Below, piece after piece: positions 7,877 to 15,304 of a DNA stretch of 24,177 nucleotides. The DNA is taken from NCBI GenBank assembly GCA_030998015.1, contig JARWMV010000189.1, positions 1-24,177 on the forward strand, given 5' to 3'. Origin of the DNA: Ceratorhiza oryzae-sativae. Taxonomy: Eukaryota > Basidiomycota > Agaricomycetes > Cantharellales > Ceratobasidiaceae. Within the stretch, counting starts at the first letter, position 1; every line of letters starts with the position of its first letter. Made by a program: the position numbers and the translations under genes. A model generated the notes under the pieces. The model was not told the DNA's origin. It did no database searches and saw only the letters and a program-made list of their open reading frames with translations.

Positions 7877-8338
7877 ATGGTAATGAGACGAGATGGGACA
7901 TTTTATTGTTACCTAACTACCAGAAGTTTACCTTGTCTTAACGAACTGTATGAAGCCTTCACAGTTGACCCCCAATGCTTTACAGCATGTTGGGGGGTAA
8001 TTGCCCCCCCAAACAATGCAGCGTAGCTGCATATGTTTGGGAGGGCAGTTGATGGTAAAAAATGTGTAACAATGTCTATTGCCCCCAAATTGGGGGTGTA
8101 GATTTGCCTGCGCAAATCACCCCCAATTTAGGAGTCCTCAGCGCTTAGGCCGCGCCTAAAGGCGCGATCAGAGAGTTGGAAGAAATACATCACGCCGCAG
8201 GCCCTTGCTATATGGAGCCAAGATGACGGAGGCCGAATGGGTTCCGGTTTCGTTCTATGTACTCATTCTTTCAGTTTAACTGAACAACAAATTCTTCAAC
8301 AAATCCTTTTGAGTAAATTTGGTTTAAGTACAAATATA

Positions 8339-8376
8339 ACTTGAGGCGGAGCTGCGATCGTAGGCGGGCACGGGTA
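8339..8376 (+). repeat. Element C, copy 2
   Basis: Inside HEG remnant I between NIT and KHSMDL. At 38 bp it is not a multiple of three, so here it shifts the frame. Confidence 0.85.
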
Positions 8377-8431
8377 AGGAAACATTCTATGGACTTATTT
8401 CGAAATATTGTAAGTCCTTATTTTGGATCTC

Positions 8432-8603
8432 CCGCGCGCGTTAGTTGCTGGTGGGACTTGTCCCACCAACCAACGTGAGCAATCGCAACCGTTTGCGATT
8501 GCTAGTGCGCGGCATAATATCGATATTTAGCCGCCGGCTGAAAATGACGAACGGTCGTCATTTTCTACGAGGGAATCTTTAGGATTCCCTCTAACGCCGG
8601 CGG
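8432..8603 (+). repeat. Element A, copy 8 (inside HEG remnant I)
   Basis: Full 172-bp element inserted between the codons for PYFGS and GYKL, close to the end of the HEG. Element copy 11 is inserted at the same homologous place in HEG remnant II. Confidence 0.93.
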
Positions 8604-8625
8604 GTATAAATTAAGTTCCGTTTAG

Positions 8626-8879
8626 CTTCAGCCAATTTTGATAAAATATTTCATTATATTTCATTAATTCAGTACTCCTCTGTGTAAAATAACAAACTCC
8701 CCTCCTCAGCGCGGTAGCTAGGGGTCTATTATTTGCGGAACCCGCTACCACGCGGCGGTTGTTCTGTGTCTATGTCATTCTTATTTATAAAGTTAATAAT
8801 TTCTTGGTCCTGGATTAATTCTACATTGGAACCAACCGTAGAACCGGGGCATGGCGGCCTACGCCCCGGAATATATATC
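8626..8879. other. Spacer between HEG remnant I and group I core
   Basis: AT-rich start, then a GC block with CGCGGTAGC...GCTACCACGCG (about 8708-8754). A GGGGCATGGCGGCCTACGCC hairpin lies near 8857-8876. It is probably part of the intron whose core follows. Confidence 0.5.
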
Positions 8880-9194
8880 CACGCAATTCACTAAATGCTG
8901 GGACGTATCATGATAACTAATAATGTTAATAATTATTTAAAATGTTGTCAAGATGTCATTTGTTTTGATCTTATGACATAACCAATCAGCAGGCTTTATG
9001 AAGCCTCAGAGACTACACGTGAGTCTGTTATTTATAACACTTGCCGGCCTAACAGTATCCACTTGTCTAATTTTATTCAAAGCGGGTACTTAAAAGTTCT
9101 AGTTGGTGTTGTAATTCTTAGCTACGGAAACATTTAACAGAAGATATAGTCCGACCCTGAATGGTAATCTATATTTAAGAATAAGGGTAAATTG
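8880..9194 (+). ncRNA. Group I intron core (nad4L region)
   Basis: The four conserved group I segments are present in order: P (AATTCACTAAATGCTGGGAC, 8885-8904), Q (AATCAGCAGGC, about 8984-8994), R (CTCAGAGACTACACG, about 9005-9019) and S (AAGATATAGTCCGACC, about 9140-9155). The RNA would catalyse its own excision. The 3' boundary is placed at G9194, because the next bases continue a nad4L-like frame (GFVRG). The likely 5' splice site is after T7491 in the nad4L YYRL codon, which would put HEG remnant I inside the intron. Alternatively the intron lost its own 5' exon when a HEG segment inserted. Confidence 0.8.
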
Positions 9195-9231
9195 GGGTTT
9201 TGTAAGAGGGAATATTTCACTAATGACTTAA
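9195..9231 (+). pseudogene. nad4L: Second nad4L 3' end (exon or displaced copy)
   Basis: The segment reads (L)GFVRGNISLMT-stop and closely matches the segment at 11853 ([15 protein letters not shown]). RGxISL is the usual tail of NAD4L. It follows the group I core directly. If spliced from T7491 the join is in phase and gives VAYYRL-GFVRGNISLMT. Its TAA overlaps an ATG at 9231, imitating the nad4L/nad5 junction. It is either a true exon 2 or a relic left by insertion of a mobile segment. Confidence 0.7.
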
Positions 9232-9238
9232 TGACACG

Positions 9239-9276
9239 CTTGAGGCGGAGCTGCGATCGTAGGCGGGCACGGGTGA
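9239..9276 (+). repeat. Element C, copy 3
   Basis: Read in frame (LRRSCDRRRARVR) at the N-terminus of HEG remnant II. Confidence 0.85.
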
Positions 9277-9336
9277 GAAATACTTTAGTTTCACTTAAAT
9301 CTTGGGGAACAATTAGTAATGCTGACCGAATTGCTT

Positions 9337-9588
9337 CATACCCCCGCTTAGGGTCAACCAGCATTGTATTTATATATAAATACATGCTGTTGACCCGTGG
9401 GTATGGTTATCGAGGCCGCGTTCGCGGCGAGGTATTGCGAGGTACCCTGGAACTTTCAGTTCCAGGGTACCTCGGAATCAGACGCCGCGCGCACGCCAGG
9501 GCCGCCTTGGCTTGATTATTGACCTTAAGGTCAATATGAGCCAAGCTTGCTTGGCTTAAGCCAAGGCGTTCGCAGGCGTGCACGGGTC
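9337..9588 (-). repeat. Element B' inside HEG remnant II
   Basis: Same structure as 3690-3939. It separates the ADRIAS codons from the YPKDVTIS codons. The TTGACCTTAAGGTCAA hairpin side stem differs slightly (TTGATTATTGACC), shared with the copy at 17155. Confidence 0.88.
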
Positions 9589-9658
9589 ATATATCTACCC
9601 CAAAGATGTAACCATTTCCACAGGTTCACGTAATCTTGATTATGTTAAACCTAATCAA

Positions 9659-9755
9659 ACCCCAAATTGGGGGTGTAGATTTGCCTGCGCAAATCACCCC
9701 CAATTTAGGAGTCCTCAGCGCTTAGGCCGCGCCTAAAGGCGCGATCAGAGAGTTG
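9659..9755 (+). repeat. Hairpin block: CCCCAAATTGGGG-type stem plus F variant
   Basis: A CCCCAAATTGGGGGTGTAGA / CACCCCCAATTTAGG stem encloses GATTTGCCTGCGCAAATC. A CGCTTAGGCCGCGCC / GGCGCGATC F-variant hairpin follows. The same block interrupts HEG remnant I at about 8080-8175. Confidence 0.85.
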
Positions 9756-10318
9756 GAATTGTATTTCGTTAATACCATACTCCCTTGGTTTAGGGTCTAC
9801 AGTAGGAATGAGATTACCTACTTCTGTTCTATCTGAAATTAAATTAACGGCTGAAGCAATGTCAATTCTAGCGGGTTCTCTTCTAGGTGATGGGAGTATT
9901 AGAAAACCTTCAACTAATGGAGCTCCTCAGTGGAGATGCAACGTTGGGTTGCTCCATATAGAATATCTTCTATCACTCGAGAATGCATGTAGATTTGGCG
10001 TCCCATCAATGGGACACCAAATCATGCACTCTCGGCCGCGCCGGCCGCGCTGGGGACGCCCGAAATGCGATTTCCAAAAACACCCCCAAACATCAATCCT
10101 TGACATTTCCTAAGGAATTGTCAAGGAATGGCAGTTTGGGGGGTCAATGGTGAGAAGAAGAGACGGCTCATATTATTGTTATTTAACTACTAGAAGTTTA
10201 CCTTGTCTTAACGAACTGTTAAAGGTATTTACAGTTAATGGGAAAAAATATGTTACAATGGCTATAGCGGAATATATCACACCGCAAGCCTTGGCTATTT
10301 GTTGGGGTTGGTTAAAAT

Positions 10319-10456
10319 AAACCTGCCTAGGCAACTGCGCTTTAGCGCACGTCTTGGCAGGGGTAATTAAAAGAAGAGGAAGAAATTCCTTTTTAGCAGC
10401 GCAAAACATATCTATTGTAATAGGGTTCTTGGTTCTTAAACTATTTGAAGTTTATT
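10319..10456 (+). other. Hairpin G and unassigned ORF scrap
   Basis: Hairpin G (CCTGCCTAGGCAACTGCGC..., 10321-10364) is followed by a frame (IKRRGRNSFLAAQNISIVIG then FLVLKLFEVYY) that I do not recognise. It ends at element B. Other G copies are at about 710-753, 4713-4756, 6079-6121, 10573-10616, 17783-17824, 18557-18600, 19282-19324, 20367-20410 and 23244-23285. Confidence 0.6.
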
Positions 10457-10666
10457 ACCCGTGCACGCCTGCGAACGCCTTGGCTTGCCAAGGCGGCCCT
10501 GGCGTGCGCGCGGCTCGCCGCGAACGCGGCCTCGTTAACAATGCCCACGGGTCGTTGACCCTCCGCTTTATTACCCCTGCCAAGACGTGCGCTAAAGCGC
10601 AGTTCTCTAGGCAGGGCGGCTGAAATCTTGGGTTACACCTAAGATTTTAGCCGATAGAGCGGGGGC
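10457..10666 (+). repeat. Element B adjoining A copy 9
   Basis: Full B, same orientation and same exact B-A junction as 4600-4811, forming a composite B-A unit. Confidence 0.9.
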
Positions 10667-10838
10667 CCGCGCGCGTTAGTTGCTGGTGGGACTTGTCCCA
10701 CCAACCAACGTGAGCAATCGCAACCGTTTGCGATTGCTAGTGCGCGGCATAATATCGATATTTAGCCGCCGGCTGAAAATGACGAACGGTCGTCATTTTC
10801 TACGAGGGAATCTTTAGGATTCCCTCTAACGCCGGCGG
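10667..10838 (+). repeat. Element A, copy 9
   Basis: Full 172-bp element A on the plus strand without the nested hairpin. Confidence 0.93.
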
Positions 10839-11053
10839 AAAATAAACAAAAAATGGCCCGTAGGGCGCCCTACGGGCTTGGCCAAAACCACCCCCAAACA
10901 ATGCAGCGTAGCTGCACATGTTTGGGGGTGTTTTTGGAAACAAATTATTTTATCTTTAACTACTGATTTATTAAATATATATTCTTATGTAAGTACTGTT
11001 GAGTGCTCATATTTATTGCAATTTTCTGTCATTCCCGTAGACCCCCGACATTG
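10839..11053. other. Hairpins and short AT-rich scrap
   Basis: A GGCCCGTAGGGCGCCCTACGG palindromic stem nested with hairpin D (10887-10928) lies inside a CCAAAAACACC-like stem. An AT-rich piece, 10935-11037, follows with a possible frame (ILSLTTDLLNIYSYVSTVEC) that I do not recognise. It ends with the first half of a hairpin (GACCCCCGACATTG) that is split by A copy 10. Confidence 0.6.
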
Positions 11054-11225
11054 CCGCGCGCGTTAGTTGCTGGTGGGACTTGTCCCACCAACCAACGTGA
11101 GCAATCGCAACCGTTTGCGATTGCTAGTGCGCGGCATAATATCGATATTTAGCCGCCGGCTGAAAATGACGAACGGTCGTCATTTTCTACGAGGGAATCT
11201 TTAGGATTCCCTCTAACGCCGGCGG
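11054..11225 (+). repeat. Element A, copy 10
   Basis: Inserted in the loop of another hairpin: CCCCCGACATTG lies before it and CATTACAATATCGGGGGG after it, and these pair. The same host hairpin carries copies 16, 18 and 19. Confidence 0.93.
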
Positions 11226-11296
11226 GCATTACAATATCGGGGGGTTGCTGCCCACCAAACAATGCAGCGTAGCTGCACATGTTTGGGGGTCAGTAG

Positions 11297-11492
11297 TAAC
11301 GTACTCTAATGCTGATTTATTGAAAGTATCTATTATTAAGGATAATAAAGCAAAAATAGGTGTATACCGATGGACTAATTTATTAAACAATAAAACCTAT
11401 ATCGGAAGTTCAATGAATTTAGGAAGTAGATTTAGAGACTATTTTAAAGTAAATTATCTTATGAGATATAATAAAAATATGATAAACATTTA
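11297..11492 (+). pseudogene. GIY-YIG endonuclease N-terminal fragment
   Basis: The frame reads SNADLLKVSIIKDNKAKIGV and then YRWTNLLNNKTYIGSSMNLG. It carries a GVY (11359-11367) and a YIG (11398-11406) with normal spacing for a GIY-YIG nuclease domain. It stops after 11492 at a TAG and runs straight into the C-terminal codons of a LAGLIDADG gene. The rest of the nuclease, including the catalytic glutamate, is absent. It is a truncated relic, probably joined by recombination. Confidence 0.8.
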
Positions 11493-11772
11493 GATGGGTA
11501 CAAACTATATATTCCTGCGGGTTCTATGGAACTTTTTCGAAGTATTGTAACTCCCTACTTTAGTTCACCCGCGCGCGTTAGTTGCTGGTGGGACTTGTCC
11601 CACCAACCAACGTGAGCAATCGCAACCGTTTGCGATTGCTAGTGCGCGGCATAATATCGATATTTAGCCGCCGGCTGAAAATGACGAACGGTCGTCATTT
11701 TCTACGAGGGAATCTTTAGGATTCCCTCTAACGCCGGCGGGTATAAATTAGCTGCTAAAGTTAAAGGGCAAT
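11493..11772 (+). pseudogene. LAGLIDADG remnant II, C-terminal part, with element A
   Basis: LDGYKLYIPAGSMELFRSIV and TPYFSS are followed by element A copy 11, then GYKLAAKVKGQ and a TAA at about 11770. It corresponds to the end of remnant I (KHSMDLFRNIVSPYFGS [A] GYKLSSV). It is separated from the rest of remnant II by unrelated DNA. Confidence 0.8.
11569..11740 (+). repeat. Element A, copy 11 (inside HEG remnant II)
   Basis: Full 172-bp element at the position homologous to copy 8 (between PYFxS and GYKL codons). Confidence 0.93.
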
Positions 11773-11852
11773 AATTATATGTTTTAATAATATCCCTAAT
11801 TAAATCCCCTTACCCCAATTTCTATTCATTTAAAATTAAGGTGTTACCATTC

Positions 11853-11890
11853 ATGGGTTTGTAAGAGGAACCATTTCACTTAGAACATAA
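11853..11890 (+). pseudogene. nad4L: Third nad4L 3' end, overlapping nad5 start
   Basis: It translates to [11 protein letters not shown] then TAA. The A of this TAA is the first base of the nad5 ATG, which is the classical one-base nad4L/nad5 overlap in fungi. This is therefore probably the original end of nad4L, now separated from its 5' part by 4.3 kb. No group I core directly precedes it, and the base before GGT is not a clear intron-terminal G. I lean towards a displaced relic, though a spliced exon is possible. Confidence 0.75.
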
Positions 11891-12213
11891 TGTATCTATC
11901 TATCTTATTTTTACCATTACTAGGTTCTTTAGTTTCAGGACTATTAGGACGAAAAATTGGTGTGACTGGAAGTCACATCATTACTTGCTCTTCACTAGGT
12001 TTGACTAGTGTTATGGCAGCTATAGCCTTTTACGAAGTAGGTATCTGCGGTTCACCTGTATCTATTTACTTAACAAGTTGGATCGATTCTGAGTTAATGT
12101 CTGTTTCTTGGGGATTCTTATTTGATTCTTTAACTGTTTCAATGTTAATTCCTGTTTTATTCGTTTCAACTTTAGTTCATATCTATTCTATTTCATATAT
12201 GGGCGAGGATCCT
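11890..12213 (+). CDS. nad5: NADH dehydrogenase subunit 5, exon 1 (partial gene)
   Basis: N-terminal 108 codons of the large antiporter-like proton-pumping subunit of complex I, an inner-membrane protein. Recognisable features are [20 protein letters not shown] at the start, [17 protein letters not shown], and [13 protein letters not shown] at the end. In family members the next residues are HNQRFF-like. The exon ends at T12213 and a group I intron begins. The remaining several hundred codons, including the catalytic membrane helices, are not in the rest of this window. The gene is either broken, spread across a very long or trans-spliced intron, or continued elsewhere. Confidence 0.93.
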
Positions 12214-12600
12214 TTAATTGTTTTGGAAAAACATTCAATATTTGGGGATCAAAACTATCAAACTCCGGGAACACCCTAAAGCTTACGGTACCAAGCAATA
12301 GTCGAAAGGCTGTTTGTGGATGAAGTAATTACTCATGTAAGGTAACAAGCCGTAAGATAAACGAAAGTTAAATGGGTTACCGCGGAACTAAATCAGAGTT
12401 TAAATCTCTCGCGAGGGTAAAGGATTTCGAGCTAATCAAAGGAATCAAATCCTTTAATCCATCCGGGATCGGGACCGGAAATTTAAACTTTGTAAAAGCG
12501 CAACGAGTAGACGGTAGTTGGTGAGTAGTTGAATTCAGACTATTCGCTTAAGGTGTACTCTAATGGGTTTCGAAAGAAATTATCAAGTCAAAATCCATTC
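12214..12600 (+). ncRNA. Group I intron, 5' part and core (nad5)
   Basis: After the exon base T12213 the conserved core follows: P-like CCGGGAACACCCTAAAGC (12266-12283), an R-like GCAACGAGTAGACGG (about 12498-12512), and P7 pairing of GAGTAG (about 12503-12508) with CTATTC (about 12540-12545). Its job would be self-splicing. The 3' splice site could not be placed because no nad5 continuation follows. A LAGLIDADG relic and element B' lie downstream. Confidence 0.75.
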
Positions 12601-12631
12601 TAAGCAAATAAGTGTTTCCAAATCTTATAAC

Positions 12632-12741
12632 CGCGCCGAAGGCGCCTCTTCAACTGATGTTAATCCTTGGTTCATAAGTGGTCTGATTGACGCAAACCCC
12701 TGGTTCATAATTGGTTTGATTGATGTTGGAAAAATTAATTG
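12632..12741 (+). pseudogene. LAGLIDADG motif relic with 33-bp tandem duplication
   Basis: The frame TDVNPWFISGLIDANPWFII then GLIDVGKIN-stop contains two adjacent 33-nt in-frame copies (12662-12694 and 12695-12727) of a WFIxGLID block. This block is the first-motif region of LAGLIDADG endonucleases. The rest of the gene is absent. The copies differ at several bases, so the duplication is not recent, or the two motifs converged by recombination. Confidence 0.7.
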
Positions 12742-12839
12742 ACGCAAAACAACATAAAAGAGGATTCTAGATTACACTTTTTGCCTCTAATCATAGTATG
12801 GTCTTCGATCTCTCCGCTAGGCGGAGGAAAGGACTATAT

Positions 12840-13061
12840 CATACCCCCGCTTATCGGCTGAAATCTTAGGTGTAACCCAAGATTTCAGCCGATAAGCGGA
12901 GGGTCAACGACCCGTGGGTATGGTTATCGAGGCCGCGTTCGCGGCGAGGTATTGCGAGGTACCCTGGAACTTTCAGTTCCAGGGTACCTCGGAATCAGAC
13001 GCCGCGCGCACGCCAGGGCCGCCTTGGCTTAAGCCAAGGCGTTCGCAGGCGTGCACGGGTC
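12840..13061 (-). repeat. Element B' (222 bp variant)
   Basis: CATACCC/GGGTATG outer stem. Here the loop hairpin is the TCGGCTGAAATCTTAGG/TTTCAGCCGA stem of element B instead of the AT-rich one. The GTACCCTGGAACT hairpin is nested in it. The module swap between B and B' is visible in this copy. Confidence 0.88.
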
Positions 13062-13295
13062 ATACTTGGGGTAAACTGTCCTCTTATTTGGGGCTAGGTG
13101 AACCCTAACCAAAATGGGAAGGAATAAAGGCAACCAATTTACCTATTCTTTCGCCGGGGGACCACCGGCGGAGTTGTGGTCCTTTAGGGATGACCAATTT
13201 TCGAAGTATACTCTCACGCCAGTGTACGTTGTAAACGTACATAGGCGAGGGTAATCAACTTTTAATTATGGTCAACTTCTAATCTATGAAGAACT
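13062..13295. other. Unassigned sequence after nad5 intron
   Basis: I see no ORF or tRNA. It contains CGCCGGGGGACCACCGGCG and GTGTACGTTGTAAACGTACA hairpins. It may be the rest of the nad5 intron. It is not recognisable as nad5 exon 2. Confidence 0.5.
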
Positions 13296-13515
13296 CCGCG
13301 CGCGTTAGTTGCTGGTGGGACTTGTCCCACCAACCAACGTGAGCAATCGCAACCGTTTGCGATTGCTAGTGCGCGGCATAATATCGATATTTAGCCGCCG
13401 GCTGAAAATGACGAACGGTCGTCATTTTCTACGAGGGAATCTTTATGGGAGGTAGCCTGGACCTGAGACTCATGGTCAAGGCTACCTCATTGAGGATTCC
13501 CTCTAACGCCGGCGG
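13296..13515 (+). repeat. Element A, copy 12 (with nested hairpin)
   Basis: The nested hairpin here is 2 bp shorter (GACCTGAGACTCATGGTC and CTCATTGAGG) than in the other nested copies. Confidence 0.93.
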
Positions 13516-14156
13516 GCTGCCCTAGAGTAGCTTTTTGCGTCTACCCGAAGGATCGTGCTAGCACGATCGTAATCGGCGGATCCGCTTCCATGCAAGATTT
13601 ATAAAATCTTGCTGGACCAGCCCCAGTCCCTCTAGGGCAGCTCCGCTCCCTGGATCTCTAGAGATCCAGGAGGCGGGGTATTGCGAGGTAGCCTGGACCC
13701 CCGAGGTTCCAGGCTACCTCGGAATCAAAGTCCTTACTGCCGCGGGCTGACGACAAGAAGCGATGCAAAACGGCTAATTTCTATTGGCCCCCATAACTAA
13801 GCCCGAAGACCATATCACTCCCAATAAATTTCGGGGATTATTAGGGTGTAGTCGTCGGCTGCCATAATTCCGGATTCTTCGAATCGGAACCGGGCCGGCG
13901 GAGGATCGTGCTTGCACGATCGTATGCCCCTCAAACAATGCAGCGTAGCTGCACATGTTTGGGGGGCAGGAGCCGGCCCTACCGCCGCCTCCTGTCCATA
14001 CGGCGGCGGGTCATGGGCCATCGGTCCTCAGACAAAAATGGGTTTATTTACCGTTCGTCTTAAAAGAAGAACATAGCATAAATTAAGGCATCTACCCCGA
14101 AGGAGCGATGCTGAACCTGTAATTTTCCACGGTAAATTTCCCCACAGAATCGGAGC
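13516..14156. other. Hairpin mosaic, no gene
   Basis: GCTGCCCTAGA...TCTAGGGCAGC (about 13516-13641) encloses a GATCGTGCTAGCACGATC palindrome and hairpin H. A CTCCCTGGATCTCTAGAGATCCAGGAG hairpin, J, follows (13646-13673; also about 15731-15758 and 15966-15995). 13676-13737 copies the GGTAGCCTGG hairpin block of the palindrome. Hairpin D is at 13928-13968. Between these, 13740-13900 and 14000-14156 are unique mixed-composition DNA that I cannot assign. Confidence 0.6.
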
Positions 14157-14328
14157 CCGCCGGCGTTAGAGGGAATCCTAAAGATTCCCTCGTAGAAAAT
14201 GACGACCGTTCGTCATTTTCAGCCGGCGGCTAAATATCGATATTATGCCGCGCACTAGCAATCGCAAACGGTTGTGATTGCTCACGTTGGTTGGTGGGAC
14301 AAGTCCCACCAGCAACTAACGCGCGCGG
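14157..14328 (-). repeat. Element A, copy 13
   Basis: Full element on the minus strand. One base change (GGTTGTGATTGCT) weakens the GCAATCGCAA/TTGCGATTGC hairpin to a G-T pair. Confidence 0.93.
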
Positions 14329-15304
14329 GCCTTCGCAAAGCATCGATTCTTGACCCGTCCCCTAGAAGTTGTTGCACGTACGTGCAACAATTTCACGCTT
14401 GTAGAGGAGACGTCTGTGTGCGGCTTAAGCCGTACACAGACGGCTCCGAAGCACTCCGCGCTTAGGCCGCCCTGCGGGCGATCAAAGAGCGCGGAGGGGA
14501 AGAGGTTCCCTAGCAGCGTGTACTTGTACACGCTGACGACAGGGTTAGGGTAGGAGTTCTCTCTCTTCCCTTTCAGCTGCTCCCCAATGATTGCAATGCG
14601 CGCCACAAGACTTGTGGCGCCATTGACCCCCCGCTTAGGCCGCCCTTCGGGCGATCAAAGAGCGCGTTAGAAGTGTTTATTTGGCAAAAATAAATTACTG
14701 CAGCTGCCTCGTAGGATTTTGGACTCTGATTCCGAGGTAGCCTGGAACCTCTGGGGTCCAGGCTACCTCGCAATACCTTGTGCTGGTCTGTCTCCATGCA
14801 AGATTTATAAAATCTTGCTGGACCTTAGACCAGCATCAGTCCCAATTCACGATAAGTATTCACCCTCAAGCGTGAAGTTGTTGCACGTACGTGCAACAAT
14901 TTCAGCTAGGGGACTTATCGTGGTTGGGAGGAGTCCGAAGAGGGCCTACAGGAGTGCTGCCGTACTCCCAACGGCCTCCCAATGCGTTACCAAGCCTGTA
15001 AGGCACGCCCTACGGGCCAGCGTATTGGGAGTGCCATTACCCCCCCAAACAATGCAGCATAGCTGCATCAGTTTGGGGGGTCAACTGTTTATGGGCTTTA
15101 AGTCCATCTCCCTAAGCAAACCTTCCTTAAAAACTAATTCTGCACGAAGTTAAGAATTAGTATCCCTTCAGGATAGAGGGTTCACTTCCGGATTCTTCGA
15201 ATCGGAACCGGGCCGGCGGAGGATCGTGCTTGCACGATCGTCCGCCGGCCCTTCCGCCGCCTCCTGTCCCTCTGAAATAGTTGCACATCACAATTTCAGC
15301 CAGC
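14329..15304. repeat. Hairpin mosaic duplicated from other loci
   Basis: 14360-14453 copies 4316-4405 of the palindrome (hairpin I and neighbour). 14454-14600 copies 2962-3110. 14692-14965 recurs at 18832-19107 as a direct repeat. 14970-15082 is the E-D pair. 15183-15260 has GATTCTTCGAATC and GATCGTGCTTGCACGATC hairpins also seen at 13860-13925. I see no gene here. Confidence 0.8.
14692..14965 (+). repeat. Direct repeat, copy 1 (~270 bp)
   Basis: Nearly identical to 18832-19107. It contains the GGTAGCCTGG hairpin, hairpin H within a CTGGTCT/AGACCAG stem, and hairpin I within a CCCAATTCACGATAAGT / ACTTATCGTGGTTGGG stem. That last composite also occurs at 19881-19970, and its second half is at 6790-6815. 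Confidence 0.85.

Larger units (their letters stand above)
7519..8625 (+). pseudogene. LAGLIDADG homing endonuclease remnant I, broken by hairpins
   Basis: Recognisable HEG segments lie in order. 7560-7790 (SWGNVSNNDRINSYIHPKSL and on to LSQFKLTA) is the N-terminal region. 7878-7960 (RDGTFYCYLTTRSLPCLNEL) is the middle. 8041-8075 (VDGKKCVTMSIA), 8181-8338 (EYITPQALAIWSQDDGGRMG, with the second, degenerate LAGLIDADG motif) and 8378-8431 (KHSMDLFRNIVSPYFGS) follow. 8604-8625 (GYKLSSV then TAG) is the end. The gaps are hairpin insertions: element C, hairpin D copies, F variant, and element A copy 8. The region holding the first LAGLIDADG motif (GSLLGDGS, seen in remnant II) is missing between 7790 and 7878. 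The gene is therefore both interrupted and deleted, and almost certainly inactive. Confidence 0.85.
9231..10318 (+). pseudogene. LAGLIDADG homing endonuclease remnant II, N-terminal and middle parts
   Basis: Starting at the ATG overlapping the nad4L-like stop, the frame runs MTR, then element C, then NTLVSLKSWGTISNADRIAS. After element B' it resumes 9589-9658 (PKDVTISTGSRNLDYVKPNQ). After an F-type hairpin block (9659-9755) come 9780-10000 (GLGSTVGMRLPTSVLSEIKL and on to ILAGSLLGDGSI, the first LAGLIDADG motif at about 9862-9897). After another insertion come 10146-10318 (RRRDGSYYCYLTTRSLPCLN and EYITPQALAI). It is a close relative of remnant I. The second motif is lost: the frame turns into WGWLK-stop after QALAI. 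Confidence 0.85.

Noticed and set aside
12820..12842. Minus-strand group I S segment (ATGATATAGTCC)
   Set aside because: No matching R, P or Q segment was found on the minus strand nearby; the plus-strand core at 12266-12545 explains the intron.
14719..15153. 144-codon ORF and the similar 139-codon ORF at 18711-19130
   Set aside because: Both are readings of the same direct repeat and hairpins D/E/H/I; sharing follows from the DNA repeat and not from protein conservation.
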